Shown: positions 18,152 to 27,066 of the stretch, in pieces
How positions within the stretch are numbered: position 1 is the stretch's first letter
How the letters are laid out: each line of letters begins with the position of its first letter
Origin: Deltaproteobacteria bacterium
GTDB taxonomy: Bacteria; Myxococcota_A; Polyangia; Polyangiales; Houyiibacteriaceae
Direction of reading: 5' to 3'
DNA length: 64,000 nt
NCBI GenBank assembly: GCA_017644045.1
Contig: JAEPMI010000005.1
Span: forward strand, 124,001-188,000
Made by a program: the position numbers and the translations under genes
Notes under the pieces: generated by a model
What the model was told of the DNA's origin: nothing
The model's database searches: none
The model's input: the letters and a program-made list of their open reading frames with translations, nothing else

Positions 18152-20374
18152 TCAGGCGCCGCCGGCCGCGACCAACAACGCTTCGTCTTCGCTCCGCTCC
18201 ACCCGCGCGTACGCGCTGGCCAGCGTCTTGAGCGCGGCGGCTTCGCCCCGCTCGTCCTCGGTGCGCCGCGCTGCGGCGAGGGCGTCGAGCGCGGCGCGCA
18301 CGCAGTGTTCGACCTCGCCCGACTGGAGGAAGATCCACGCGAGGGTCAGCGCATCGCGCGTGCGCGACTTGAGGTTGCCCTCGCTGGCGTTCCGGGCTCG
18401 CGCCATCGCCGCCATCGCCGAGGCCGTGTCGCCCCGCGCGAGAAAGGCCATCGCCCGAACGCGGTCGGTGGCGGCCAGGTCGCGCCCCTCGGCGACCGCC
18501 ATGTCGAGCGCGCGCTCGACCGACTCGACGTCGCCCTTCATGAGCGCGTGGACGGCGCGGAGCGAGATTCGGTCGCCCTTCGGGCGCGGCCCGTCGACGC
18601 TCACCGCAGCTCGACTGATCCTCGCTGCGGCGGCGCGCGTGTCCGCGGACGGGAAGATCTTGACCGCCGCCGCCGCCAGCCGGCGCGCGCCGTCCTCGAG
18701 CTGGAGCTCGAGCGCCGCGTCCGCCGCCTCGAGCAGCGCCTTGGCGCCATCCTCGGGCTGGCCGCCCTCCGCCTGGCAGAAGCCGACGGTGGCCCACGCG
18801 AGGGCTCCGGCGCTCTGCGACGCGATCGCGTCGGCGAGGAAGCGGTGGAGCTCGGCCAGCCGCGCGGGCGGCATGCTGATGACGACCATCTGGCGCAGGT
18901 GCTCCGAGCTCGGCTCGTTGCGCTCGTCGACGAGCGCCTCCGACTTCAGTCGGCCGAGCGCCTCACCCTGCCGGCCCTCGTCGAGACCGTCCGCCTCCGC
19001 GACGTACGAGAGCTCGCTCGCCGACGTGCCCTGGGGACACACGCAGACGGTCTCGAGCATCCGCATCGGGAGCTCCTCGAGCGACGCCAGCCGCTCCTGG
19101 AGGAGCGCGTCGATGGGGATCGCGCGAGCGCCGGTCCGCGCCTTCACGCGCCAGCGGAAGGCGTCGCCATCGTGCACCAGGTCACCGGAGGCGACGAGCG
19201 TCCGCGCCGCCTCCTCGATGCCGACGATGGTGTCGCCGCCGAGGACCGCCACGCGCCGAACGATGTCGGCCTCCTCCTCGTCGCCGAGAATGGTGCGCGC
19301 GACCGCCTTGGCGTCGTCGCTGCTGAGCGGCGGCAACACGAAGCTCTCGAACTCGAGCCCCTGGAGCGGCGCCGGGAGGGGCGCCTCCACGGCGCAGCGC
19401 ACACTGACGAAGACGGGCGTGGCTCGCGCGATGCTGGCGAGCAGCCGCATCGTCTCCACGTCGACGAGCCCGATCGGATCCACGAAGAGCCAGGGCCGAC
19501 CCATCGTGCGGAAGCCCTCGACGAGGGTCGCCTCCAGCTCCTTCCGCGGCGGGGGCTCGCCATCGACCAGCTTCGCGACGACGTGCGCCAGGGCCTCGGG
19601 CGGGTCGGCGCGCTCCTCGAGCGCGCGCTTGAGCGCGAAACGAAGGGAGCCCAGCGGCTCCAGCGCCCCGGGCACGCCAGCCACGTGGAGCACCAGCGGC
19701 GGGCTCAGGTCGTCTTCGAGCATCGCGAGGTACCCGGTCGCGCCGGCGCCGCTCGGCGCCCGAAGCACGACGCACGCGCTCTCCTCCGTTCGGGCGAGCT
19801 CCTCGATGCGCCCCAGCTCCTGGCGGAGTCGGTCGGGGATCCGCGGCGTCTTCAGATAGGCGACACTCAGACGCGCCGACGCTCGCCGCGGGACCTTCCG
19901 GTCCACCGACGTCCCCCGGAACGCGGCCGCCCCGGTGCCGACGCCGCGGTCGAAGAGGAAGGTCGCCTCCGCGATCTCGCGGGTCGCCGCATCGACGACC
20001 AGCTCGCCCTGCCGAGCGCGGTTGGCGAGCAGCTGGGCGCGATCGATCGCGGACCCGAGCGGCCCCTCCGGCGTCTCCTGGACCAACCCCATGCCGACGC
20101 CGATGGCCACCGGCAGCCCGCCGAGCGCGCCGTCTTCGACCTCGTCCAGCACGTCGAGCGCCAGATCGATCGCGGCTTCCAGGTCGTGCGCGCCGAAGGC
20201 GATCGCGATCGAGCCACCGGCCCGAGCGAGGGTGCTACCCCCGACCGTGTACGCGCGCAGCGCCAGCTCTTCGAGCCAACGCTCCACGACCTCCGGCGAA
20301 TCGAGCTCGGCTCTCGTCGGGGGGAAGCAGCGGTGCCAGAGGACGACCCGCTCCATCGAGGCATCCAAGCTCAA
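18152..20374 (-). CDS. Degenerate nucleotide-cyclase / ATPase / TPR protein
   Basis: The 740-residue protein has the layout of cyclase-ATPase-TPR signalling proteins. Residues about 1-175 look like a class III cyclase domain (LARAGGSIAIAFGAHD; AIDRAQLLANRARQGELVV), but the metal-binding Asp pair is not evident. Residues about 195-420 resemble a STAND/AAA ATPase, but the P-loop reads APSGAGATG with no Lys-Ser/Thr. The sensor-like segment PWLFVDPIGLVDVETMRLLAS takes the Walker B place. Residues about 430-740 are helical TPR-type repeats. Both catalytic sites look lost, so a scaffold or sensor role is likely. It lies just downstream of the PspA-like gene on the same strand. Confidence 0.65.
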   Translation of the reverse strand: MSLDASMERVVLWHRCFPPTRAELDSPEVVERWLEELALRAYTVGGSTLARAGGSIAIAFGAHDLEAAIDLALDVLDEVEDGALGGLPVAIGVGMGLVQETPEGPLGSAIDRAQLLANRARQGELVVDAATREIAEATFLFDRGVGTGAAAFRGTSVDRKVPRRASARLSVAYLKTPRIPDRLRQELGRIEELARTEESACVVLRAPSGAGATGYLAMLEDDLSPPLVLHVAGVPGALEPLGSLRFALKRALEERADPPEALAHVVAKLVDGEPPPRKELEATLVEGFRTMGRPWLFVDPIGLVDVETMRLLASIARATPVFVSVRCAVEAPLPAPLQGLEFESFVLPPLSSDDAKAVARTILGDEEEADIVRRVAVLGGDTIVGIEEAARTLVASGDLVHDGDAFRWRVKARTGARAIPIDALLQERLASLEELPMRMLETVCVCPQGTSASELSYVAEADGLDEGRQGEALGRLKSEALVDERNEPSSEHLRQMVVISMPPARLAELHRFLADAIASQSAGALAWATVGFCQAEGGQPEDGAKALLEAADAALELQLEDGARRLAAAAVKIFPSADTRAAAARISRAAVSVDGPRPKGDRISLRAVHALMKGDVESVERALDMAVAEGRDLAATDRVRAMAFLARGDTASAMAAMARARNASEGNLKSRTRDALTLAWIFLQSGEVEHCVRAALDALAAARRTEDERGEAAALKTLASAYARVERSEDEALLVAAGGA

Positions 20375-20386
20375 CGGCGTGTGACG

Positions 20387-21070
20387 TCAGTCGAGCTTGG
20401 CTTTGAGGGCGGCGAGCTCGTCGTCGACCTCGGAGCCACCGACCTGCTTCTCGAGCGCCCGGAACTTGGCGTCCACGTCGGCGCGCTTGGGATCCTCGAG
20501 CACGTCGTGGACCTCGACCTCGGCGTCGAGCTGGTCGATCTTGCCAGCCATCCGCTCGAGCTCGTCGAAGGTCTCGCTGCCGAAGCGGCTGGCGCTGCTG
20601 CCACCGCCGGCCTCGACCGAGGGTGCCTCCCGGGCCCGGCGCACCTGGCCGGCGAGCGTGCTCTTACGCGCCTCGAGATCGGAGATCTTGTCCTCGACGC
20701 GCTCGATGGTGTCCTTCATCGCGTCGGCGGCGGTCTTCTGCTGGGCGGCCTGCGTGCGGATCTTCTCCGCCTCCTTGGTCGCCTTCGCCTTCCGCTTCAG
20801 CGCCTCGCGGGCGAGCTCCTCGTCATCGGCCTTGAGCGCGAGGACGGCCTTCCGCTCCCAGCTCGACGCCTCTTCCTCGGCCTCCAGCGCCTTCTTCTCG
20901 AGGCGCTTCGCCGTGGCAGCCGTCGTGACCAGCTCCCGCTTGGCCTGCTTCAGCTCCGACTTCATGTCGATGATCGTCTGGCCGATCAGCTTCTCGGGAT
21001 CCTCCGCCTTGTCGACCAAAGCGTTCAGGTTCGATTTCAGTACGGTCCCCATCCGGCTGAAGATGCCCAT
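20387..21070 (-). CDS. PspA/IM30-family protein
   Basis: The ATG at 21070, preceded by AGGAAA, gives 226 residues beginning MGIFSRMGTVLKSNLNALVDKAEDPEKL, the typical amphipathic helix and first coiled-coil helix of PspA/IM30/Vipp1. The rest is a long coiled coil rich in Lys, Glu and Ala, ending in an acidic C-terminal helix (EVDDELAALKAKLD). Family members polymerise on the inner membrane and protect it under envelope stress (an ESCRT-III relative). There is no PspF or PspBC here; the only neighbour in the operon is the degenerate cyclase/TPR protein 12 bp downstream. Confidence 0.9.
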   Translation of the reverse strand: MGIFSRMGTVLKSNLNALVDKAEDPEKLIGQTIIDMKSELKQAKRELVTTAATAKRLEKKALEAEEEASSWERKAVLALKADDEELAREALKRKAKATKEAEKIRTQAAQQKTAADAMKDTIERVEDKISDLEARKSTLAGQVRRAREAPSVEAGGGSSASRFGSETFDELERMAGKIDQLDAEVEVHDVLEDPKRADVDAKFRALEKQVGGSEVDDELAALKAKLD

Positions 21071-21210
21071 CGTTTCCTCTCTCAGGTGCCTTTGCCGTCC
21101 GCGACCTGCGGACTCGGCCATCGTTTCACGGTGCGGTCCTGGAGACAACACCGCCCGACGGACACCCGGCACCCCGTGAAGCTTCCCTCCCGGCGTGGTA
21201 GAGGGCCGCG

Positions 21211-22176
21211 GTGATCGAAAACCAGACCTTCTGCATCACCGGCGGCGCCGGTTTCATCGGCACGGCCCTCATCCGGCGGCTGGCCGAGAAGAACACCATC
21301 CAGGTCCTCGACATCCTCCGGCGGAACGCGCTCGGGGCGGCTGGCCTGGACGAGCACCCCAACGTGACCCTCATCGAGGGGGACGTGCGGGACCGTGCCG
21401 TGGTCGAGAAGGCGATGGCGGGGTGCGACTACGTCATCCACATGGCCTCGATCGCCGGAGTGGACACCGTGCTCGAGAACCCCGTCCCGACGATGGAGAT
21501 CTCGCTCGAGGGCACCATGAACGTGCTTCGGGCCGCTCGGGAGCTCGAGGGCGTCCGGCGCGTGATCGACTTCTCGACCAGCGAGGTCTTCGGGACCTAC
21601 GCCTTCCGCGTCGCGGAGACCGACGTGACCAGCCTCGGGGCCGTGGGCGAAGCCCGCTGGACCTACGCCGTCAGCAAGCTGGCGACCGAGCACCTCTGCC
21701 ACAACTACTACAAGCAGTTCGGCACCCCGACCTGCGCCATCCGCCCCTTCAACATCTACGGCCCCGGCCAGGTCGGCGAAGGCGCCATTCACGCGTTCGT
21801 CGTCCGGGCCCTGAAGAACGAGCCGATCCTGCTCCACAACGAGGGCGATCAGATTCGCTCCTGGTGCTACATCGACGACATCGTCGACGCGATCCTCCTC
21901 GCCCTGGCGAAGGACGAGGCCATCGGCGAGACCTTCAACATCGGCAACCCGCGGAGCACGGTGACCATTCACCAGCTTGCCCACCTCATCAAGCGGCTCG
22001 CCGGCAGCGAGTCCACGATCGAGCACGTGGAGTGGGACTTCGCCGACGTGGAGCTCCGGATCCCGGACATCAAGAAGGCGGAGCGGCTCCTCGGCTACCG
22101 GCCGACCTGGGACCTGGAAGAGGGGCTCCTGGCCACCATCGCCTGGTACCGCGAGAAGATGGAGCGTGGCGTGTGA
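21211..22176 (+). CDS. NAD-dependent epimerase/dehydratase (extended SDR)
   Basis: The 321-residue enzyme starts at GTG 21211. It has the Rossmann motif GGAGFIG (11-17), the catalytic STSEVFG and YAVSK (Tyr152, Lys156), and the sugar-nucleotide-type segment RPFNIYGPGQ. It is most like UDP-glucose/GlcNAc 4-epimerases or dTDP-glucose dehydratases and probably acts in synthesis of surface polysaccharide. No glycosyltransferases surround it, so the pathway cannot be deduced. It is divergent from the PspA-like gene. Confidence 0.9.
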   Translation: MIENQTFCITGGAGFIGTALIRRLAEKNTIQVLDILRRNALGAAGLDEHPNVTLIEGDVRDRAVVEKAMAGCDYVIHMASIAGVDTVLENPVPTMEISLEGTMNVLRAARELEGVRRVIDFSTSEVFGTYAFRVAETDVTSLGAVGEARWTYAVSKLATEHLCHNYYKQFGTPTCAIRPFNIYGPGQVGEGAIHAFVVRALKNEPILLHNEGDQIRSWCYIDDIVDAILLALAKDEAIGETFNIGNPRSTVTIHQLAHLIKRLAGSESTIEHVEWDFADVELRIPDIKKAERLLGYRPTWDLEEGLLATIAWYREKMERGV

Positions 22177-22290
22177 GCCGAGGTGAATGTGGCTCTGGCT
22201 CTTGACGGAGCCGCTCCCGACTCGGGATGCTGACGGCCGTCGGAGCCTCCGACCGCCCCCCACGATGACGACGTCCCCGATGGAGCAGCC

Positions 22291-23436
22291 TTGAGCGAGC
22301 GCCGCAGCCTCTCGTTGGACGCCGTCCGTGCCGACGGCTGGTTCGAGCGTCTCGGTGACGGGGCGCCGCACTTCGCCGAGCTCTGCGAAGCGGTCGGCGA
22401 GCGCGTGGTCGCCTTCGCGGTCGTCTCCGGCGTGCGGATCAGCTCGGTCGCGCTCGACCCGGGCATGCGGGACGCGAGCATCATCGAGTTCTCGGTCGGC
22501 GACCACGACGAGGTCCATCAGCTCCCGCTCGGCGAGCTCCGGCGTCGGCTGGCCGCGACCCTGGTCGCCAACGAGACCTACCCCGACGAGGTGTCGTCCT
22601 CACCGGCGGTGGACGAGCTGCAGCGCTTCATCGGCTTCCGATACGTGCTGCTCGCGCCGGTCTTCGGCATCTCGCTCCGCAAGCTCGTGGTGGACGGCGG
22701 GCAGCCACCGGCCGTCGTCATCGATCTGGGCGCCGCCCGCGAGGAGGTCCCCCTCGATGGCTTCCGGGACCTGATCCACGACCGGGTCCGCGCCGAGGCC
22801 CGCGCCTCGCGGGGCGGCACGGGCAACTCGCCCTTCGCCATCGATCTGAACCTCGTCCCCAAGGCCGAGAAGCACAACGAGGCCCAGGACTGGGAGGCGA
22901 CCCTCGACACGCTCGGCGGCTGGCCCGGGCCGCTCTCGATGTTGCTCCGCACCGCCGAAGGGCAGTCCCTCACCCCGGAGGTGAAGGCGACGCTCGCCCA
23001 CGCGCTCGGGCTCCTGGGCACCGCCTGCATCGAGACCGGTCAGATCGACTTCGGCATGGAGGTGATGCGGCTCGGCGTGCAGTGGGGCCAGGAGAGCGGC
23101 GGCGCCCACGTGGCCGGCCTCTTTCGGCGGCTCGGTCGTGCACAGCTGCAGAACGACCGACCCGGTCAGGCGATCGGGCTCCTCCGGCGGGCCCTCTCGC
23201 TCGGCGCGCGCCGCAAGGACGTGCTCCCGCTCCTCGCCGAGTGCTACCTCGAGCGCGGGCGGCTGCTCCCGGCGATCGTCTGCGCCAACGAAGCCCGCCG
23301 ACTGGGCAGCGACGAAGCGCCGATGCGCGCCATCGAGGCAAAGGCCGAGGAAGGCCTCGGCGCGAGCTGGCAGAAGTTCCGCGAGCTCGTCCCCGAGCCC
23401 TCGCCCCACGGCGCAGCGAGCCCCGGCGAGGCATGA
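22291..23436 (+). CDS. TPR-type protein, first of a coupled pair
   Basis: The start is TTG at 22291. The 381-residue product has an N-terminal alpha/beta domain (about 1-170) that I do not recognise. Helical repeats of TPR type follow (about 200-360), for example RLGRAQLQNDRPGQAIGLLRRALSLGARRKDV. There is no signal or transmembrane segment. Its stop overlaps the start of the next gene (ATGA), giving translational coupling to another repeat protein. A cytoplasmic adaptor role is likely but no partner is identifiable. Confidence 0.7.
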   Translation: MSERRSLSLDAVRADGWFERLGDGAPHFAELCEAVGERVVAFAVVSGVRISSVALDPGMRDASIIEFSVGDHDEVHQLPLGELRRRLAATLVANETYPDEVSSSPAVDELQRFIGFRYVLLAPVFGISLRKLVVDGGQPPAVVIDLGAAREEVPLDGFRDLIHDRVRAEARASRGGTGNSPFAIDLNLVPKAEKHNEAQDWEATLDTLGGWPGPLSMLLRTAEGQSLTPEVKATLAHALGLLGTACIETGQIDFGMEVMRLGVQWGQESGGAHVAGLFRRLGRAQLQNDRPGQAIGLLRRALSLGARRKDVLPLLAECYLERGRLLPAIVCANEARRLGSDEAPMRAIEAKAEEGLGASWQKFRELVPEPSPHGAASPGEA

Positions 23437-25592
23437 ACGAGCCCTCCACCGAGAGCGCGGTCGACCTGGCGACCCCGCGCTTCGATCTGCGCTTCCAGGC
23501 CGGCGAAGGCCGGCTCGTGCTCCGGCGACCGGTGCAGGCGTTCCCCGCTCGGGTCGAGGCGCTGACCCTGGCCGTGCCCCTCCCCCGCCGCTTCGACCTG
23601 GCCAAGGGAACGGGGCGCCTCCGGCAGATGCGCTCGACCCTGGAAGAGGCGCAGGTCGAGGTCCGCTGGCGGGCGCTGACCCGCGCGGCGGAGGCCGCGG
23701 GCGCCTCGCTGGCGCTGCGCGGGCTCCGTGGCGGCCGGCTCGCGCTGGCGATTCGCGAGGCGACCGGCGTGCTCGCGGCCGAGCTCGACGTGCTGGCGGA
23801 CGGGGTGGACCTGGTCTTCGGGCTCCGGCGACTCGACTGGGTCCGGCAGGCGCCGCGACCCGCCCTCCAACGGCTGATCGACCAGCTCGCGCCCCTGGGG
23901 CTCCACTGGTCCGCGGCCGATGGGGTGTTCCGATTGCGGCGACCGCTCCGGAGCCTCCTCGCGGAGACGCTCCTGCCCGCGGGCTACCGCCTCCCCGAAG
24001 AACGGGCGCTCGGGATCCGGCTCGAGGTGAGGCGACGCGGCGTGGTGATCCAGACCGAGGGCACGCCGACCGCCGCCGATCTCGATCGCTACCGGCGGAT
24101 GGTGCAGGACCCACCCGACTGGCTGAACGCGGCGATCCACGGCGAGGAATCGCCCGTGGCCCGCGCGCCGCTCGAGGAGCTGCCGAGCCCCTGGCTGCGC
24201 GGCGACGCCATCCGTGCCCGCCTCGAGCGCGCGCTCTCGAGCAGCCGCGAGCCGCTGGCGGAGCCGCAGGTCACCGCCTTGCTCGACGCGCTCTCCATCC
24301 ACCGCCGCGACGTCGCGCTCTGGCGCGAGTGGATCGTCCGGCTCGGCGAGCGGCGCGACCCGGGGGTCGTCCGCTTGGTCGGCGCGCTCCTCGAGCTCCC
24401 CATCGCCGAGCGTCAGCCCCTGGTGGTCGAGGCGATCACCCAGGCCGCGAAGGCCGGTGCCTCCGCCGAGAGCCTCGAGCCGATGCTCGAGCGCGCCGAA
24501 CGCGCCGCCCCCGGCTCGCCCCACCTGTGGGCGCTGCGCGCGGCGCTGACCGACGACGACTCGCAGGCCGCCGAGCTCTGGACTCGCGCGGCGGACGCAG
24601 TGTCGGACGACGCGCTCGCGGGTCGCTGGCTCTGTTCGGCCGCAGAGCGGCTGCGGAGCCTGCGTGGGCCCGAGGCGGCGCTGCCCCTGGCACGGCGCGC
24701 GTGCGATGCGTCGCCCTCCGACGTGCACGCGCGGGTGCTGCACGCCGAGCTCCTCGAGGCGCTCGGCCGAGACGAAGCGCTGGCCGAGGCCTTCGCCGTC
24801 CTCCTCGATCTGGAGCCGGAGGACGACGCGAGCGAAGAGCTCTGGGAGCGCGGGCTCGCTCGAGCCGCGACCTTCCACGTGCAGCGCGGCGAGCACGACC
24901 GGGCCCGGCCCTACCTCGCCGCGATGGAAGACCGCGTGCCCTTCCCCACCGACCCCGGCATTCTCGAGGCGCCCTTCGACCTGGGCGTCGACGGTTCCGC
25001 CATCTTCGAGGACCCGCCGAGCGGCGAGATCGAGCTCGACCGGGTGCCCGGTGAAGAGGACAGCGGCGACTTCGATCGCGGCGACGCCGAGGACGACTCG
25101 GACTGGCCGAAGTCGGAGATCTGGGAAGCGCCACCCAAGGATCTCGTGGAGGAGGACGCCGCGTCATTCGACGACGATTGGTCGCCCTCGGAGGTCTGGG
25201 ACGCCGAGCCGCGCATCGCCGACCAGGGCGAACCCGGCGAGAGCGAGGGCCCGGAGAGCGGCACCCACGAGGCGCCGCCGCGGCCCAGCGAGGAGCCGCG
25301 GAGCGAACGCACGTCGGAGGTCGCGCCGGCGTCGGAGAGCCGGAGCGAGCCGCCGATGGTCACCCAGATCGGCGTCACCGACGACGAGATGCGCGCGCTG
25401 CTCGAAGACGTGAGCGCGAGCGACGACCCGGTCGCGCTGCTCGAGGGGGCCATCGAGGGCGCCTTCGACGACGAGGACGTGGAAGCGGTGGAGCGCGTGC
25501 TGACGGTGCTCGACCGAGTGACCACGCTCCCCGACGGCGACTCGATCGCCACCTTGCGACGCCGGGCGCTCGCATGGCTCGCCAAGCACTGA
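23433..25592 (+). CDS. Large repeat protein with acidic linker, second of a coupled pair
   Basis: The 719-residue protein begins at the ATG overlapping the previous stop. Residues about 1-230 are beta/alpha with many Arg and Leu. Residues 250-510 are helical TPR-like repeats. Residues about 520-650 are a disordered Asp/Glu/Ser/Pro-rich linker, and the last 70 form a helical module. Within the linker a short motif occurs twice, 25 residues apart: SDWPKSEIWEAP (Trp558) and DDWSPSEVWDAEP (Trp583). This looks like a repeated binding peptide. No enzyme domain is visible. Confidence 0.7.
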   Translation: MNEPSTESAVDLATPRFDLRFQAGEGRLVLRRPVQAFPARVEALTLAVPLPRRFDLAKGTGRLRQMRSTLEEAQVEVRWRALTRAAEAAGASLALRGLRGGRLALAIREATGVLAAELDVLADGVDLVFGLRRLDWVRQAPRPALQRLIDQLAPLGLHWSAADGVFRLRRPLRSLLAETLLPAGYRLPEERALGIRLEVRRRGVVIQTEGTPTAADLDRYRRMVQDPPDWLNAAIHGEESPVARAPLEELPSPWLRGDAIRARLERALSSSREPLAEPQVTALLDALSIHRRDVALWREWIVRLGERRDPGVVRLVGALLELPIAERQPLVVEAITQAAKAGASAESLEPMLERAERAAPGSPHLWALRAALTDDDSQAAELWTRAADAVSDDALAGRWLCSAAERLRSLRGPEAALPLARRACDASPSDVHARVLHAELLEALGRDEALAEAFAVLLDLEPEDDASEELWERGLARAATFHVQRGEHDRARPYLAAMEDRVPFPTDPGILEAPFDLGVDGSAIFEDPPSGEIELDRVPGEEDSGDFDRGDAEDDSDWPKSEIWEAPPKDLVEEDAASFDDDWSPSEVWDAEPRIADQGEPGESEGPESGTHEAPPRPSEEPRSERTSEVAPASESRSEPPMVTQIGVTDDEMRALLEDVSASDDPVALLEGAIEGAFDDEDVEAVERVLTVLDRVTTLPDGDSIATLRRRALAWLAKH

Positions 25593-26899
25593 CGCTCGCG
25601 CTGCTCGCAGCGCTCGGCTGTGGCGACGACTCACCCGCCGAGTGCCCGCCCCAACCGAACCCGGGCTGCGCATCGGACGCCGAGTGCTGCGCGTCGCCCC
25701 CGTGCGCAAACCGCTGTGTGCGGAGCGACGCGCTGGTCCTCTCGCTCGAGTGTGCCCCGCCCATCGGCGCCGGCGAGCCAGGCGCGCCGTGCACCACGGG
25801 AGACGAGTGCGCCCACGGACTCTGCCTCGTCACCGGTCGCTGCGCGGCTCCGTGCGGTGACCACGCCGACTGCGCCACCGACGAGCGATGCCGGCGAGCG
25901 TGGGTCGACGGCGACGCCGCACGCCGCGCCACCCTCTGCGTCCCGCGCTCGAGTCTCCCGCCGGTCACCACGGACGTGCTCGGCCCGGGCGCACGGCTCA
26001 CGCTCGGATCGGCTCCGCTCGGTGCGCATCACGTGCTGCTCCCGCGCTGCGGCGTCCTCCCCGAGCTGCTGACCCTGGACGGAGCATCGCGCCTCTACGA
26101 CGTGGACGCGCTCGGCACGGACGCGCCACCGACGAGCCCCGTCTTCGCGCCCGACCCGGGACCGATCACGGTGGCGCTCCCCAGCGGACTCGACGGCGTC
26201 GATCCCGCGGCGGAGCACGTGGCGACCTTCGACCAGCCGGTGACCATGGACCGGCTCGTCTTCGCGCCCGGCGCCGGGAGCCGAATCGACATCGACCTCT
26301 TCCTGGTCGGCGTCGCCGATCTCGAGGACGCGACCTTCGACCCCCTGCGGGCGATGCTCACGAGCGCCGGTGCGAGCCTCGGCGAGGTCCGAGTGCACCC
26401 CATCGGTGGACCGGAGGCGGAGCGGCTGGCGATCCTCGAGTCGGAACGCGGCGCGATCCCCGAGCTGCCCGAGCTCTTCGCGCTGGGCGCCGGTCTGCCG
26501 CCGTCGGTGCCCGTCTTCGCGGTCCGGCAGATCGACCTCTTCCTCGGGCTCGCGGGTGCCATTCCGGCGGCGCTCCCGGTGCCCGGCGCACCGAGCGCCG
26601 GCGTGGTGATCGGCGTGGACACCGCCGGCGACATGCTCGGGATCGTCCTCGCGCACGAGGTCGGGCACGCGCTCGGTCTCTTCCATCTGGTCGAGGCCGA
26701 TGGAACGCAGCGCGAACCGTTGGCGGACACACCGGTGTGTCCGATCGACGCCGACGCGGACGGTGACGGCCTCCTCGAGCCGGACGAATGCGACGGCGCG
26801 GGGGCGACGAACCCGCTCTTCTGGTCGATCGAGCGCGCAGGAACGACCCTCACTCCCGACCAGGCCTCGATCGTGCGCCGATCGCCGATCGTTCTCTGA
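25574..26899 (+). CDS. Zinc metalloprotease lipoprotein (metzincin, M43-like)
   Basis: The ATG at 25574 overlaps the previous gene by 19 bp. The 441-residue product has a lipobox (LAALGC, Cys16), then a Cys-rich region (residues 20-125, with the spacings seen in myxobacterial Dickkopf-like repeats). The catalytic domain carries the zinc motif HEVGHALGLFH (361-371), HEXXHXXGXXH as in metzincins. The nearby PLADTPVC and the Asp-rich IDADADGDGLLEPDEC calcium-like loop resemble pappalysin/cytophagalysin-type enzymes. It is probably an outer-surface or secreted protease. Confidence 0.85.
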   Translation: MARQALTLALLAALGCGDDSPAECPPQPNPGCASDAECCASPPCANRCVRSDALVLSLECAPPIGAGEPGAPCTTGDECAHGLCLVTGRCAAPCGDHADCATDERCRRAWVDGDAARRATLCVPRSSLPPVTTDVLGPGARLTLGSAPLGAHHVLLPRCGVLPELLTLDGASRLYDVDALGTDAPPTSPVFAPDPGPITVALPSGLDGVDPAAEHVATFDQPVTMDRLVFAPGAGSRIDIDLFLVGVADLEDATFDPLRAMLTSAGASLGEVRVHPIGGPEAERLAILESERGAIPELPELFALGAGLPPSVPVFAVRQIDLFLGLAGAIPAALPVPGAPSAGVVIGVDTAGDMLGIVLAHEVGHALGLFHLVEADGTQREPLADTPVCPIDADADGDGLLEPDECDGAGATNPLFWSIERAGTTLTPDQASIVRRSPIVL

Positions 26900-27066
26900 C
26901 GCACTGCGCCACCGACTTTGGTCGGTCGATCCAGTTTTGTCGGCCTTTCGACGCGTTCGCGGAGTCCGATGGGCACGGAAAAGATGGATCAAACGCGCTG
27001 AGATCCACGATATGCTCGCCGACCCGTCGAGGGTCCGTGTCGGACCCCATGGGGCGAGGTGCGCAG

